The notes under the pieces are model-generated. The model was not told where the DNA came from, searched no databases, and saw nothing but the letters and a program-made list of their open reading frames with translations. DNA of 64,000 bases from Rhodocytophaga rosea (GTDB lineage: Bacteria; Bacteroidota; Bacteroidia; Cytophagales; 172606-1): the NCBI RefSeq assembly GCF_010119975.1, contig NZ_CP048222.1, positions 3,986,501-4,050,500 of the forward strand, in the 5' to 3' direction. The translations under genes and the position numbers were made by a program. Below, one piece after another: positions 36,726 through 47,491 of this stretch. The stretch's first letter is position 1. Each line of letters opens with the position of its first letter.

Positions 36726-37916
36726 ATGAGGAAATTTTACATAAGTGTACTTATTATATATTTAATTCAAAACGATTTAAAAGCGCAGAATGACACCATA
36801 CCTGAGGAAATTAAGCTGATAAAGAAACCCTCTCCTATATCTTACAGTATCGCATATACGATAGATGCCGTGGGATCAGTATCCAGGAAAAATATGCACT
36901 ATCTTGGATTGGTTGGCAACGTAGATTTGAAAGTAGATTTTGACACAAAAAAAGCGAATCTGTGGCCCAATGGAACATTGCACTTGTATGGAATTAATAA
37001 TCATGGCGCTCAACCCACAACAAATGTTATAGGCGATTTACAGGGAGTATCCAATATTGAAGCTCCTGAGCGTACATATCTGTTTGAACTATGGTATGAA
37101 CAAAAATTGGGTCCGGTTTCTCTCTTGGCCGGGCAACATGATGTAAATTCCGAGTTTGCTACAACAAGCTTTGGGTTTCACTTCATTAATGGCTCTTTTG
37201 GATTCCAACCGGATATAGCGTTAAATACGCCCGTTTCTAATTTCTCTTTTTCTACTATAGGAATCCGGTCTAAAGCAGAAATACGGAAGAATATAGTATT
37301 GTCTTCAGCCATTTACAAGGGTAATCCCGGAAATAAAGACACAAACCCCTATGGAGTGAACTGGAAGATTTCTCCCGGCGAAGGTTATTTTACCATACAT
37401 GAATTCCAGTATAACTGGCAGCAAAGAGGGAATTATAAAGGAAGTTTCAAAATTGGTAGCTGGTATCATTCTAAGGTATTTCAAAGTTTAACCGATAGCA
37501 GCAGGTATGAAAGAGGAAACAGAGGAATATACGGTATTGCCGACCAGTTACTATTTATCAATAAGAACAAACCTTCTAATAAGGTCGGATTATTCCTGCA
37601 ATTAGGAATGGTGCCTAAAAATATAAATCTGATTAATTTTTACACTGGTACCGGATTAGTTTATACCGGTATGCTACCAAAGCGGGCGAATGATGTTATA
37701 GGAATTGCTATAGCCAATGCACAATTAAACAATAAACTGGTAAATGTTTCAGAAGGTTTACTTATGAAAAATGAAAATGTGATCGAATTTACTTACCAGG
37801 CATTGATAAACAGGTACATCATTATTCAGCCCAATATTCAGTATATCGTCCATCCCGGCAGTAGAAATACAAGTAATCAATTAATCACCATTATGAGAGT
37901 ATCCATGAAATATTAA
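36726..37916 (+). CDS. OprB-family carbohydrate porin
   Basis: A 396-residue outer-membrane barrel. The signal peptide ends QNDLKAQ. OprB-like segments include GNVDLKVDFDTKKANLWPNG, LHLYGINNHG, NIEAPERTYLFELWYEQKLG and SLLAGQHDVNSEFATT, and it ends IMRVSMKY in a terminal beta strand. Members admit sugars. Its place between two receptor genes suggests a link between nutrient entry and sensing, but this is inference. It is separated from MCP1 by 325 bp and from MCP2 by 170 bp. Confidence 0.85.
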   Translation: MRKFYISVLIIYLIQNDLKAQNDTIPEEIKLIKKPSPISYSIAYTIDAVGSVSRKNMHYLGLVGNVDLKVDFDTKKANLWPNGTLHLYGINNHGAQPTTNVIGDLQGVSNIEAPERTYLFELWYEQKLGPVSLLAGQHDVNSEFATTSFGFHFINGSFGFQPDIALNTPVSNFSFSTIGIRSKAEIRKNIVLSSAIYKGNPGNKDTNPYGVNWKISPGEGYFTIHEFQYNWQQRGNYKGSFKIGSWYHSKVFQSLTDSSRYERGNRGIYGIADQLLFINKNKPSNKVGLFLQLGMVPKNINLINFYTGTGLVYTGMLPKRANDVIGIAIANAQLNNKLVNVSEGLLMKNENVIEFTYQALINRYIIIQPNIQYIVHPGSRNTSNQLITIMRVSMKY

Positions 37917-38086
37917 AGAATAGAAGATAGTCCTTCTCTTTTTATGTAATGTGTAAGATTAACGCCATACAGAACATACAATCGAAAAATGAATTATTTA
38001 ATTTTCCACATTGATTTAAACGAAGCCGGTAAAATCAGGGGTAACTAATTCAATTATTTTTTCAACTGGTATAATTAAAAATTACA

Positions 38087-39763
38087 ATGCAACTTACTAT
38101 TAAAGCAAAGCTGATTTTAGCTTTTTTCACCTTAATATCCTTAGCAGGGGCTATTTTCTATCTGGGCAACAGCAATGCAGCTACCATGAATGGACGGGTT
38201 AGTATCATTGTAGATAGAAACACCAAACGAATTGTGCTGGCTGGAAAAATCGCTGAAGATATCCAGTTTATTACCAATCGGGAGAAAGACCTTATTCTGG
38301 CTAAAACTCCTGAAGAAATACAGGAATTCACGAAAGAGATTGATAGCAGAAAATCCGATTTTGAATCACGTATAGATCAGTTAAAGGAGTTATCTGATGA
38401 GAAAGGGATGGAAATTATTGAAAATTTCTCTAAGGCTTGGACAGAGTATGATAAAAGCTTTACTAAAGTGAAAGCATTGGCTGTATCGAATACAGATTCA
38501 AGTGGTGCCGCTGCTTATGAAATATCCCGAACCATTGGTCGTGCAGCATCCATGGAAGCTGCTAGCACGATTAACCAGATTATAAAGAAAAATGAAAAAG
38601 CACTTGCAACCGCTAAAGAAGAAACAGATACCATTTATAATGATGCCAGAATCAATATGATTATTCTGTTGATGAGCGGTATTCTGATAGCTGCTGCTAT
38701 TTCGTTCTGGATCATTACCTCTATTTCTGCTTCCATTGCTCAAGCCAAAGAAGCGATTAAGGCCGTAGCGATAGGTGATCTGACTGTGAATATAGACACA
38801 AGGCGCAAGGATGAAATAGGCGAACTCTTATCATATCTGGATGAGATGGCAGGCAGACTGAAAGGTATAATAGGCAATATTACTAATGCTTCTGACAACA
38901 TCGCTTCGGCTAGCCAGCAGATGAGTTCATCTTCTCAACAAGTGTCTCAGGGTGCTTCTGAACAAGCGGCTTCTGCTGAAGAAGTATCCTCTTCGATGGA
39001 AGAAATGACCTCTAACATTCAACAGAACACGGATAATGCCCAGCAAACAGAGAAAATAGCTTTGCAAGCTGCCGAAGACATTAAAGAGGGAAGCCTGGCT
39101 GTGAATCAGACCGTAGATTCCATGCGCATTATTGCACAAAAGATTTCTATCATAGAAGAAATAGCCCGTCAAACTAATTTGCTTGCCTTGAATGCAGCTG
39201 TGGAAGCAGCCAGAGCAGGTGAACATGGAAAAGGCTTTGCTGTGGTGGCTGCAGAGGTACGTAAACTAGCTGAACGCAGTCAAGTGGCTGCCAATGAAAT
39301 CAATGCTCTTTCCAAATCCAGTGTAGCCATTGCTGAAAAATCAGGAAAACTTTTGGAACAGATCGTACCTAATATTGAGAAAACCTCCAGACTAGTACAG
39401 GAAATAGCGGCTTCCTCGATGGAGCAGAATTCAGGAGCAGAACAGGTGAATAGCGCTATTCAACAACTCAATCAGGTCATTCAGCAAAATGCGGCTGCTT
39501 CCGAGGAAATGGCCACTAGTTCAGAAGAGCTTTCTTCTCAGGCCGAACAGTTAAGAGATACCATTGCTTTTTTCAAAGTAGATACAAACAAGCAGGTGAG
39601 CAAGCCTCTACAAGGAATTTCGCTGAAGCATAAATCTAATTCAGTTCCATATAAGCAGAATCCATATAAAAATAAGACTGTGAGCAATATTAAGCATTCG
39701 GCTGGCGGTGTCCATTTGAATATGAATACTGATGCCATGGATGAAGATTATGAAAAATACTAA
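38087..39763 (+). CDS. Methyl-accepting chemotaxis protein 2
   Basis: A 558-residue receptor, paralogue of MCP1. TM1 is at about 8-27, then a periplasmic helical bundle ([16 protein letters not shown]) clearly different from that of MCP1, TM2 at about 192-212, and a single HAMP ([20 protein letters not shown]). The signalling domain is identical in protein and DNA to MCP1. The tail ends DEDYEKY, like the DEEFEKYT of MCP1. A terminator follows. The ligand is unknown; different sensors with one shared output domain would feed the same CheA. Confidence 0.93.
   Translation: MQLTIKAKLILAFFTLISLAGAIFYLGNSNAATMNGRVSIIVDRNTKRIVLAGKIAEDIQFITNREKDLILAKTPEEIQEFTKEIDSRKSDFESRIDQLKELSDEKGMEIIENFSKAWTEYDKSFTKVKALAVSNTDSSGAAAYEISRTIGRAASMEAASTINQIIKKNEKALATAKEETDTIYNDARINMIILLMSGILIAAAISFWIITSISASIAQAKEAIKAVAIGDLTVNIDTRRKDEIGELLSYLDEMAGRLKGIIGNITNASDNIASASQQMSSSSQQVSQGASEQAASAEEVSSSMEEMTSNIQQNTDNAQQTEKIALQAAEDIKEGSLAVNQTVDSMRIIAQKISIIEEIARQTNLLALNAAVEAARAGEHGKGFAVVAAEVRKLAERSQVAANEINALSKSSVAIAEKSGKLLEQIVPNIEKTSRLVQEIAASSMEQNSGAEQVNSAIQQLNQVIQQNAAASEEMATSSEELSSQAEQLRDTIAFFKVDTNKQVSKPLQGISLKHKSNSVPYKQNPYKNKTVSNIKHSAGGVHLNMNTDAMDEDYEKY
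38918..39558 (+). repeat. 641-bp direct repeat, copy 2 (MCP2 signalling domain)
   Basis: Identical in every base to 35555-36195, at an offset of 3363 bp in the same orientation. Recombination between the copies would delete the porin gene and leave one hybrid receptor. Confidence 0.95.
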
Positions 39764-39788
39764 TGAAACAATTATATGTATTTTAATA

Positions 39789-39818
39789 AAAAGGGAACTA
39801 CCTGCCGGGTTCCCTTTT
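39789..39818 (+). terminator. Terminator hairpin between MCP2 and cheR
   Basis: The stem AAAAGGGAAC (39789-39798) pairs with GTTCCCTTTT (39809-39818) around a 10-nt loop, with the T tract in the descending arm. It would separate the receptor part from the cheR-cheB part, or act as an attenuator. Confidence 0.7.
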
Positions 39819-39844
39819 AGCCTTTTCAAACTGATAGAATCCCA

Positions 39845-40681
39845 ATGAATATATTTCAGGCAAAAATGTCTACGGCTGAATTTAACAAGCTGAGTACATT
39901 TATCTATAATGAATATGGCATTAAGCTGCCTCCGGTAAAAAAGACTATGCTGGAAAGCCGGCTTCAAAAAAGATTGCATGCCCTACAATTTTCTACCTTT
40001 AGAGAATACTGCGATTTTGCCTTCAGTAACCAGGGAAAACATACTGAAATTATACCCATGATAGATCTGGTTACCACCAATAAAACAGATTTTTTCAGGG
40101 AGCCCGTACATTTTGATTTCCTGCAAACCTATATATTACCTGAGTTAATCAGGGCTTCTCCATCCAGGCCACTGAAAGTATGGAGTGCTGGTTGTTCCAG
40201 CGGCGAAGAGCCTTATACACTCGCTATGGTATTACAGGAGTATGCAGAAACCCATCCACCGCTCAATTATTCTGTAATGGCAACAGATATTTCTACACAG
40301 GTATTGAATAAAGCCATTACTGCTGTTTATTCTGAAGAAAGAATTGCCGGTATTCCAATGACACTGAAGAGGAAATACTTTCTAAAAAGCAAAGATGCAG
40401 TGAAGAGAACAGTCAGGATTGTTCCACACATCCGCTCGAAGGTACAGTTTGCACGGCTCAACTTTATGGATGATGTACTGGATGTGCCAGCAGACTTTGA
40501 CCTGGTTTTTTGCAGAAATGTGATTATCTATTTCGATAAGCCTACACAGGAAAAAGTAATTAATAAACTCTGCGACAAAATAAAACCAGGCGGCTATTTT
40601 TTCCTCGGCCATTCGGAATCTATTACAGGCATGACTTTGCCGCTTCAACAATTGAAACCTACCATTTTTAGAAAAATCTAA
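39845..40681 (+). CDS. cheR: Chemotaxis methyltransferase CheR
   Basis: A 278-residue CheR that methylates glutamates of the MCPs using S-adenosylmethionine. The N-terminal helical domain (STFIYNEYGIKLPPVKKTML) precedes the Rossmann domain with LVTTNKTDFFREPVHFDFL, the SAM-binding VWSAGCSSGEEPYTLAM, ATDISTQVLNKA, and DLVFCRNVIIYFDKPTQ. No TPR extension is present. It begins 27 bp after a terminator and probably leads the cheR-HK-cheD-cheB transcript. Confidence 0.95.
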   Translation: MNIFQAKMSTAEFNKLSTFIYNEYGIKLPPVKKTMLESRLQKRLHALQFSTFREYCDFAFSNQGKHTEIIPMIDLVTTNKTDFFREPVHFDFLQTYILPELIRASPSRPLKVWSAGCSSGEEPYTLAMVLQEYAETHPPLNYSVMATDISTQVLNKAITAVYSEERIAGIPMTLKRKYFLKSKDAVKRTVRIVPHIRSKVQFARLNFMDDVLDVPADFDLVFCRNVIIYFDKPTQEKVINKLCDKIKPGGYFFLGHSESITGMTLPLQQLKPTIFRKI

Positions 40682-40719
40682 AGCTTTATCCCATTTATTT
40701 CTCAGTTGATCTTTATAAC

Positions 40720-41607
40720 ATGAATAAGCTAAGCGACGAAGAACTAATTAACGAACTGCAGCAACGGTTCAGCCAAAACAAAAAATCATTGGCCGAATTA
40801 ACTAAACTAACCAGACAGTTAAAAAAGGTTAATCTTAAGCTTATAGAAGCTGAAAAACTGAAAACACACTTCCTTGCCAACATCCGGAATGAGATGAACA
40901 ATCCTCTCTCTTCTATTATGGGATTGTCCAGAAATATACATGCGGCTAGTTACACACAACCAGAAAAAATACCAGCTATGGCGGCACTTATTCATGCAGA
41001 AGCCTTTGATCTGGATTTTCAGTTCAGAAATATATTTGCAGCTGCTGAATTAGAATCTGGGGAATGGCCGCTGGAAATTGTACAGACAGATATAGTTTCA
41101 CTGGTAAATAGTTTGCTGGAAATGCACCAGCACCGGATTTTATCTAAGCCGCTTCACGTACAAGTAATACAGGAAATTTCATCCGGCCATGTAATGTTTC
41201 AAACTGATCCGGCCAAACTTCAGCTTGTTTTATCTAATTTATTAGCCAATGCCATAGAATATAGTCATGACCATGGTCAGTTAAAGATACACATTCAAAA
41301 AGAGAATAATATCTTGTCAGTATCTATTCAGGATTTTGGTATTGGTATCCCGCCTGCAGATCATGAAGTGATCTTTAATCGGTTTACGCAGTTGAATAGC
41401 GGAATTATTAAAACAAATCACGGACATGGCCTGGGGCTATCTGTGACAAAAGATTTGCTTGAAATACTTAATGGACAAATAACCTTACTAAGCGATACCA
41501 ATGAGGGAAGCACTTTTACGATATGTGTAAAAGAATTTGAATTGATGCATGATGACTTTTCTGCTCATGGGAATGAATTCTTTTTTAATGAGCAGGCACG
41601 ATTTTAA
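40720..41607 (+). CDS. Histidine-kinase-like protein without the phospho-acceptor His
   Basis: A 295-residue cytosolic protein. It has an N-terminal coiled coil (residues 5-48), then a DHp-like helix HFLANIRNEMNNPLSSIMGL, where kinases normally have S-H-E; Asn57 replaces the His. The ATPase domain keeps its motifs: NLLANAIEYS (N box), QDFGIGIPP (G1), FNRFTQL (F box) and GHGLGLSVTKDLL (G2). Autophosphorylation at the usual site is therefore impossible, while ATP binding looks intact. I recall similar RNE variants in Bacteroidota Che clusters, so it may be a conserved pseudokinase, phosphatase or scaffold. Confidence 0.8.
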   Translation: MNKLSDEELINELQQRFSQNKKSLAELTKLTRQLKKVNLKLIEAEKLKTHFLANIRNEMNNPLSSIMGLSRNIHAASYTQPEKIPAMAALIHAEAFDLDFQFRNIFAAAELESGEWPLEIVQTDIVSLVNSLLEMHQHRILSKPLHVQVIQEISSGHVMFQTDPAKLQLVLSNLLANAIEYSHDHGQLKIHIQKENNILSVSIQDFGIGIPPADHEVIFNRFTQLNSGIIKTNHGHGLGLSVTKDLLEILNGQITLLSDTNEGSTFTICVKEFELMHDDFSAHGNEFFFNEQARF

Positions 41608-41622
41608 TACATTCGGGTGAAA

Positions 41623-43189
<1,567 letters not shown>

Positions 43190-43287
43190 TTACTTAGGTT
43201 GCCGAACTCTTTTATTGGTAGAAATGTAATGAAAAAGGACGTGAGTCTTTATAAATGTTTTACAAATATTAATCTCATTTAATTATA

Positions 43288-43295
43288 TAATTTTG
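43288..43295 (+). promoter_or_regulatory. Candidate -7 promoter element for panD
   Basis: TAATTTTG matches TAnnTTTG exactly and lies 44 bp before the panD ATG. An AAAGGAG Shine-Dalgarno-like sequence (43321-43327) follows 12 nt before that ATG. A -33 TTG at standard spacing is not evident. A promoter here would make panD independent of cheB. Confidence 0.45.
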
Positions 43296-43338
43296 CAGCG
43301 TCTTGTACAAATTGTGCAGGAAAGGAGCAACCAAAACA

Positions 43339-43686
43339 ATGCAGATTCAAATTTTAAAATCCAAAATTCACCGGGTAAAAGTAACACAGGCTGAATTACA
43401 TTATGTAGGTAGTATCACTATTGATGAAGATTTAATAGATGCCGCTAATATGATTGAAAATGAAAAAGTACAAATAGTGAATATCAATAATGGCGAAAGA
43501 TTTGAAACCTATATCATCAAAGGAGAACGGGGAACCGGCACTATTTGCCTGAATGGTCCGGCTGCCCGAAAAGTACAGGTAGGAGATATGGTTATTATTA
43601 TTTCTTATGCTTCTATGGATTTTGAAGAAGCTAAAAAATTTAAACCCACAGTGGTTTTTCCAGATGCGAATAACCGTTTGATCTAA
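43339..43686 (+). CDS. panD: Aspartate 1-decarboxylase
   Basis: PanD proenzyme of 115 residues makes beta-alanine from aspartate for pantothenate synthesis. The self-cleavage site Gly24-Ser25 lies in [10 protein letters not shown], and the Ser becomes the catalytic pyruvoyl group. Other family parts are [29 protein letters not shown] and [13 protein letters not shown]. The start at 43339 is preceded by AAAGGAG, and it puts the cleavage site at the usual residue number; a TTG 36 bp upstream is less likely. Confidence 0.96.
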   Translation: MQIQILKSKIHRVKVTQAELHYVGSITIDEDLIDAANMIENEKVQIVNINNGERFETYIIKGERGTGTICLNGPAARKVQVGDMVIIISYASMDFEEAKKFKPTVVFPDANNRLI

Positions 43687-43749
43687 ATGTTTTACTGCTC
43701 TAAGTCTCAATCTTTACAACAATAGAATGTCCATCCTATCAAACCCCTG

Positions 43750-44775
43750 ATGAAAGCCAGAATACTAACTTTTTTTAAATATGCCTTGCCATTGGTGGTG
43801 GCCTTTCTCTTACTCAAATTCTATGTGTTTGAGCAAATTAGTCTGGCAGATATGGTGCAGGAGTTCCGGCAGGCAAATTACAACTGGGTCGTTCTTTCTG
43901 GGGTTATGCTACTGTTAGCCCATATGAGCCGGGCTCATCGTTGGAACTTACTCATGCAGCCACTTGGTTATCGCCCTGGCTTATTTCAAACTTTTCTGGC
44001 TGTAATGGTAGGCTATTTTGCCAATTTGATATTACCCCGTATGGGAGAAGTTACCCGCTGTGGCATTCTGCAACGTATGGAAAGAGTGCCTTTACATACC
44101 TCTTTTGGCACTGTAGTAGCCGAGCGGATTTTTGATGTGATTATGCTGTTACTCCTACTTAGCCTTAATTTCATTCTTGAATTTAACCGGCTCAGCACCT
44201 TCTTTATGGATTTTTTCTCTTCTAAATTCAGTAGTCTGGGCAATCTTTCACAAAATGTATATATTATATTTACTTGTATTATTATTCTGGGTTTATTCGT
44301 CTTGATAGCTTTATATAAATATAGATCAAGATTTACTAAACTGGCTTTTTTTGCTAAAATCAGAACGTTTGTAAAAGGAATGCTGGAAGGTGTACTAAGT
44401 GTTCGTAAACTGGATAGAAAGTGGGACTTTGCCTTACAAACCATCCTTATCTGGATATTCTATTATGGAGCTTCTTATTCGCTTACCTTTGCTTTGCCTG
44501 ATACACCCAGGCTTACTATGCTTGCCGGATTAACTATTCTGATGATGGGTGGCTTAGGAATGGCCGCACCAGTACAAGGGGGCACCGGACCTTTTCATAT
44601 TTTAGTGAGTAGCGCCTTATTACTATATGGCTGGAATCAGGAAGATGGATTGGTACTGGCTACTTTCATCTGGGCATCACAAACATTACTAACTCTGGCG
44701 GTAGGCGGTATCTGTTTTATCATTAGTATATTTATGACTAAACCTGCCACTGAGCAAATTCCGGCACAATCATGA
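43750..44775 (+). CDS. YbhN/UPF0104-family membrane protein
   Basis: A 341-residue integral membrane protein of the lysylphosphatidylglycerol-synthase transmembrane (flippase-like) superfamily, without a synthase domain. Several hydrophobic helices are visible (YALPLVVAFLLLKFYV, LSGVMLLLAHMSRAHRW, IIMLLLLLSLNF-like). Conserved family parts are VGYFANLILPRMGEVTRCG and MAAPVQGGTGPFH. The exact function is unknown; lipid translocation is possible. Its stop overlaps the start of rfaE2 by 4 bp (ATGA). Confidence 0.85.
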   Translation: MKARILTFFKYALPLVVAFLLLKFYVFEQISLADMVQEFRQANYNWVVLSGVMLLLAHMSRAHRWNLLMQPLGYRPGLFQTFLAVMVGYFANLILPRMGEVTRCGILQRMERVPLHTSFGTVVAERIFDVIMLLLLLSLNFILEFNRLSTFFMDFFSSKFSSLGNLSQNVYIIFTCIIILGLFVLIALYKYRSRFTKLAFFAKIRTFVKGMLEGVLSVRKLDRKWDFALQTILIWIFYYGASYSLTFALPDTPRLTMLAGLTILMMGGLGMAAPVQGGTGPFHILVSSALLLYGWNQEDGLVLATFIWASQTLLTLAVGGICFIISIFMTKPATEQIPAQS

Positions 44776-45254
44776 GCAGCGACGCTAAAATTGTAGATTG
44801 GCAAACAGCAACACAAGTAGTTAGCCAATGGAAACAGCAAAAATTATCTATTGTATTCACCAACGGCTGTTTTGATATTATACATATTGGCCATGTGGAT
44901 TATCTGGAAAAAGCACGGGCTTTGGGTGATAAATTAATTCTTGGATTAAATTCTGATAGCTCAGTCCGGAATATTAAAGGAGAAAAACGTCCGGTTGTAT
45001 CTGAGTATGCACGAGCCAGGGTAATGGCTGCCTTATCATTTGTGGATGCTGTTGTTTTGTTTGATGAAGATACGCCATTACGTCTGATTCAGACAATAAA
45101 ACCTGACATTTTGGTAAAAGGTGACGATTATATGCTTGAAAACATCGTAGGCGCAGATTTTGTTATAGAAAATGGAGGAAGTGTAAAAACTGTACCTTTG
45201 GTAAAAGGATTTTCTACTTCCGCTATTATTCAGAAAATAAAAAACGTATATTAA
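44772..45254 (+). CDS. rfaE2: D-glycero-beta-D-manno-heptose 1-phosphate adenylyltransferase
   Basis: A 160-residue nucleotidyltransferase that makes ADP-heptose from heptose 1-phosphate and ATP for lipopolysaccharide core. It corresponds to the C-terminal domain of E. coli HldE as a separate protein. The motif FTNGCFDIIHIGHVDYLE contains the HxGH signature, and ILGLNSDSSVRNIKGEKRPV and VKGFSTSAIIQKI are typical. It is translationally coupled to the YbhN-like gene by a 4-bp overlap. Confidence 0.95.
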   Translation: MSSDAKIVDWQTATQVVSQWKQQKLSIVFTNGCFDIIHIGHVDYLEKARALGDKLILGLNSDSSVRNIKGEKRPVVSEYARARVMAALSFVDAVVLFDEDTPLRLIQTIKPDILVKGDDYMLENIVGADFVIENGGSVKTVPLVKGFSTSAIIQKIKNVY

Positions 45255-45270
45255 ATTTAAAATCAGACTC

Positions 45271-45951
45271 ATGGGCATTTATTTAATAGTTATCCTTACA
45301 ATGCTTGCCAGCTGGCTAGTAAGCTGGCGCTTGAAAAGCAAGTTCAAAGAATATTCTCAAATAGGACTAGCTTCTAACCTGAGCGGTAAAGAAATAGCTG
45401 AGAAAATGTTGCACGATAATAGTATACATGATGTCCGTGTAGTTTCTGTAGAAGGTACGCTTACCGACCATTATAACCCAGCTGATAAAACGGTTAATTT
45501 AAGTCCGGAAGTATATCATGGTAGAAGTGCTGCTGCTGCTGCCGTGTCTGCACACGAATGTGGTCATGCTGTGCAACATGCTACCGCATACAGTATGCTT
45601 AAATTTCGTTCAGCTATGGTACCAGCCTTGAGTGTTACATCACGTTATATGCAATGGATTATTCTGGCCGGTGTACTTTTAATTAATACAACTCCGATTC
45701 CATTGGCGATAGGTGTGGCTTTATTTGCACTGACTACGCTATTTAGTTTTATAACCTTGCCAGTAGAATTTGATGCCAGCAGAAGGGCATTAGCCTGGAT
45801 TGACAGAAAAGGTGTTGTAACCAGTCAAGAACATACTATGGCTAAAGATGCTTTATGGTGGGCCGCTATGACTTATGTGGTAGCTGCAATTGGGTCTCTG
45901 GCTACTTTACTATATTATGTTTCCCTGTTAATGGGTCGCAGCGACGATTAA
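45271..45951 (+). CDS. YugP-family zinc metallopeptidase
   Basis: A 226-residue membrane protease. An N-terminal helix (IYLIVILTMLASWLVSW) anchors it. The zinc site is HECGH in VSAHECGHAVQHATAYSMLK, with a further acidic residue in PVEFDASRRALAW as the probable third ligand. Two hydrophobic helices follow the active site and one lies at the C-terminus. The substrate is unknown. It follows rfaE2 by 16 bp and ends at a strong terminator, so it closes this operon. Confidence 0.9.
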   Translation: MGIYLIVILTMLASWLVSWRLKSKFKEYSQIGLASNLSGKEIAEKMLHDNSIHDVRVVSVEGTLTDHYNPADKTVNLSPEVYHGRSAAAAAVSAHECGHAVQHATAYSMLKFRSAMVPALSVTSRYMQWIILAGVLLINTTPIPLAIGVALFALTTLFSFITLPVEFDASRRALAWIDRKGVVTSQEHTMAKDALWWAAMTYVVAAIGSLATLLYYVSLLMGRSDD

Positions 45952-45973
45952 TCCGAAAATATTCATTCCTTGT

Positions 45974-46009
45974 AAAAGAAGGTGAAGGCTAATGCTTTCA
46001 CCTTCTTTT
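45974..46009 (+). terminator. Rho-independent terminator after the YugP-like gene
   Basis: AAAAGAAGGTGAA (45974-45986) pairs perfectly with 45997-46009. Three more inner pairs, one G-U, give a TAAT loop, and T residues follow. It ends the panD-yugP unit. Confidence 0.85.
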
Positions 46010-46155
46010 TTATAATTATTTTAAGGCAGAAGTTCATATGCATTATTAGCTAATGAAAAAGTACTTAATTTTAAAATTTGTGCAAACTAATTTATAAATT
46101 ATTTTTTATCTTGTAATTTTACAATTCGCTTTAAAATGCGCAAAATAGAATAGTT

Positions 46156-47325
46156 ATGAATACATCAACTGTGCTAACCCAGGGCTTCAGTTTTCAGCTT
46201 ACAGAAGAGCAAGTAGCTGTACAGGCAGCAGCCCGTGAATTCGCTCAAAATGAGTTGCTGCCAGGTGTTATTGAAAGAGATGAATTGCAAAAGTTTCCTG
46301 CTGAGCAAATCCGTAAGATGGGCGAACTGGGGTTTATGGGTATGATGGTTGATCCAAAATACAATGGAGGCGGTATGGATACTATTTCCTATGTACTGGC
46401 GATGGAAGAAATATCTAAAATTGATGCATCAGCTTCCGTAGCAATGTCTGTGAATAATTCTCTGGTTTGCTGGGGATTAGAAAAATATGGAACTGAAGAA
46501 CAAAAGCAGAAATACCTGACACGGCTGGCAACTGGTGAAATTATTGGTGCTTTCTGTCTGTCGGAGCCAGAGGCAGGTTCTGATGCAACATCTCAGAAAA
46601 CAACGGCTCAGGATAGGGGTGATTATTATCTGCTTAATGGTACCAAAAACTGGATTACCAATGGTAGTTCAGCTTCAGTATATATTGTGATTGCACAAAC
46701 CTATCCGGAAAAAGGTCATAAAGGTATTAATGCTTTAATTGTTGAGAAAGGAATTCCGGGGTTTGTTATAGGAAAGAAGGAAAACAAAATGGGAATCAGA
46801 GGCTCAGATACACATTCTCTGATGTTTACAGATGTAAAAGTACCTAAAGAAAACCGTATTGGTGAAGATGGATTCGGATTCAAATTTGCCATGTCTACCT
46901 TGAATGGGGGCCGGATTGGCATTGCAGCACAAGCGTTAGGAATTGCTTCTGGTGCCTATGAACTATCTCTTAAATATGCCAAGGAACGCAAAGCATTTGG
47001 GAAAGAGATCGCCCAGCATCAGGCAATTCAATTTAAACTGGCAGATATGGCTACTCAGATTGATGCTGCCCGTTTGCTTTGTTTACAAGCTGCTTTCCTT
47101 AAAGACCAGTATGCTGATTTTGCAAAAGCCAGCGCCATGGCAAAACTATTTGCTTCTAAAGTAGCCATGGATACTACTGTCGAAGCCGTGCAGATTCATG
47201 GGGGCTATGGATATGTAAAAGAATATCATGTAGAACGCCTGATGCGTGATGCAAAAATCACTCAAATTTATGAAGGTACTTCTGAGATACAGAAAATTGT
47301 AATTTCACGGGAAATACTCAAATGA
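46156..47325 (+). CDS. Acyl-CoA dehydrogenase
   Basis: A 389-residue flavoenzyme that oxidises an acyl-CoA to the enoyl-CoA, probably short or medium chain. Segments seen are IGAFCLSEPEAGSDATSQKT (flavin and substrate contacts), KNWITNGSSASVYIV, MGIRGSDTHSLMFTDVKVP and VQIHGGYGYVKEYHVERLMR. The catalytic Glu is the first Glu of IYEGTSEIQKIV near the C-terminus. It is a single gene with its own upstream region, containing the inverted repeat TTGTAA-TT-TTACAA. The exact chain length specificity cannot be told. Confidence 0.93.
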   Translation: MNTSTVLTQGFSFQLTEEQVAVQAAAREFAQNELLPGVIERDELQKFPAEQIRKMGELGFMGMMVDPKYNGGGMDTISYVLAMEEISKIDASASVAMSVNNSLVCWGLEKYGTEEQKQKYLTRLATGEIIGAFCLSEPEAGSDATSQKTTAQDRGDYYLLNGTKNWITNGSSASVYIVIAQTYPEKGHKGINALIVEKGIPGFVIGKKENKMGIRGSDTHSLMFTDVKVPKENRIGEDGFGFKFAMSTLNGGRIGIAAQALGIASGAYELSLKYAKERKAFGKEIAQHQAIQFKLADMATQIDAARLLCLQAAFLKDQYADFAKASAMAKLFASKVAMDTTVEAVQIHGGYGYVKEYHVERLMRDAKITQIYEGTSEIQKIVISREILK

Positions 47326-47399
47326 CAAACAATTTTAACTCCAATTTATAAGCATTAATAAAACTGCATTTTTTTTAGAAACTAGTTTTTTTATAATTG

Positions 47400-47430
47400 T
47401 TTGCTTTATTACATTTTTTTATTAGATTCG
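47400..47430 (+). promoter_or_regulatory. Bacteroidota-type promoter for the AraC-family gene
   Basis: TTTG (47400-47403) lies 19 nt before TAGATTCG (47423-47430), which matches TAnnTTTG with one mismatch. Transcription would start near 47437, giving about 55 nt of leader. Confidence 0.5.
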
Positions 47431-47491
47431 TCCAAAATGAGTATTGGCAAAAACACTGTAAACTTTAAACCTACCCTTAAGCAGATTTGAC

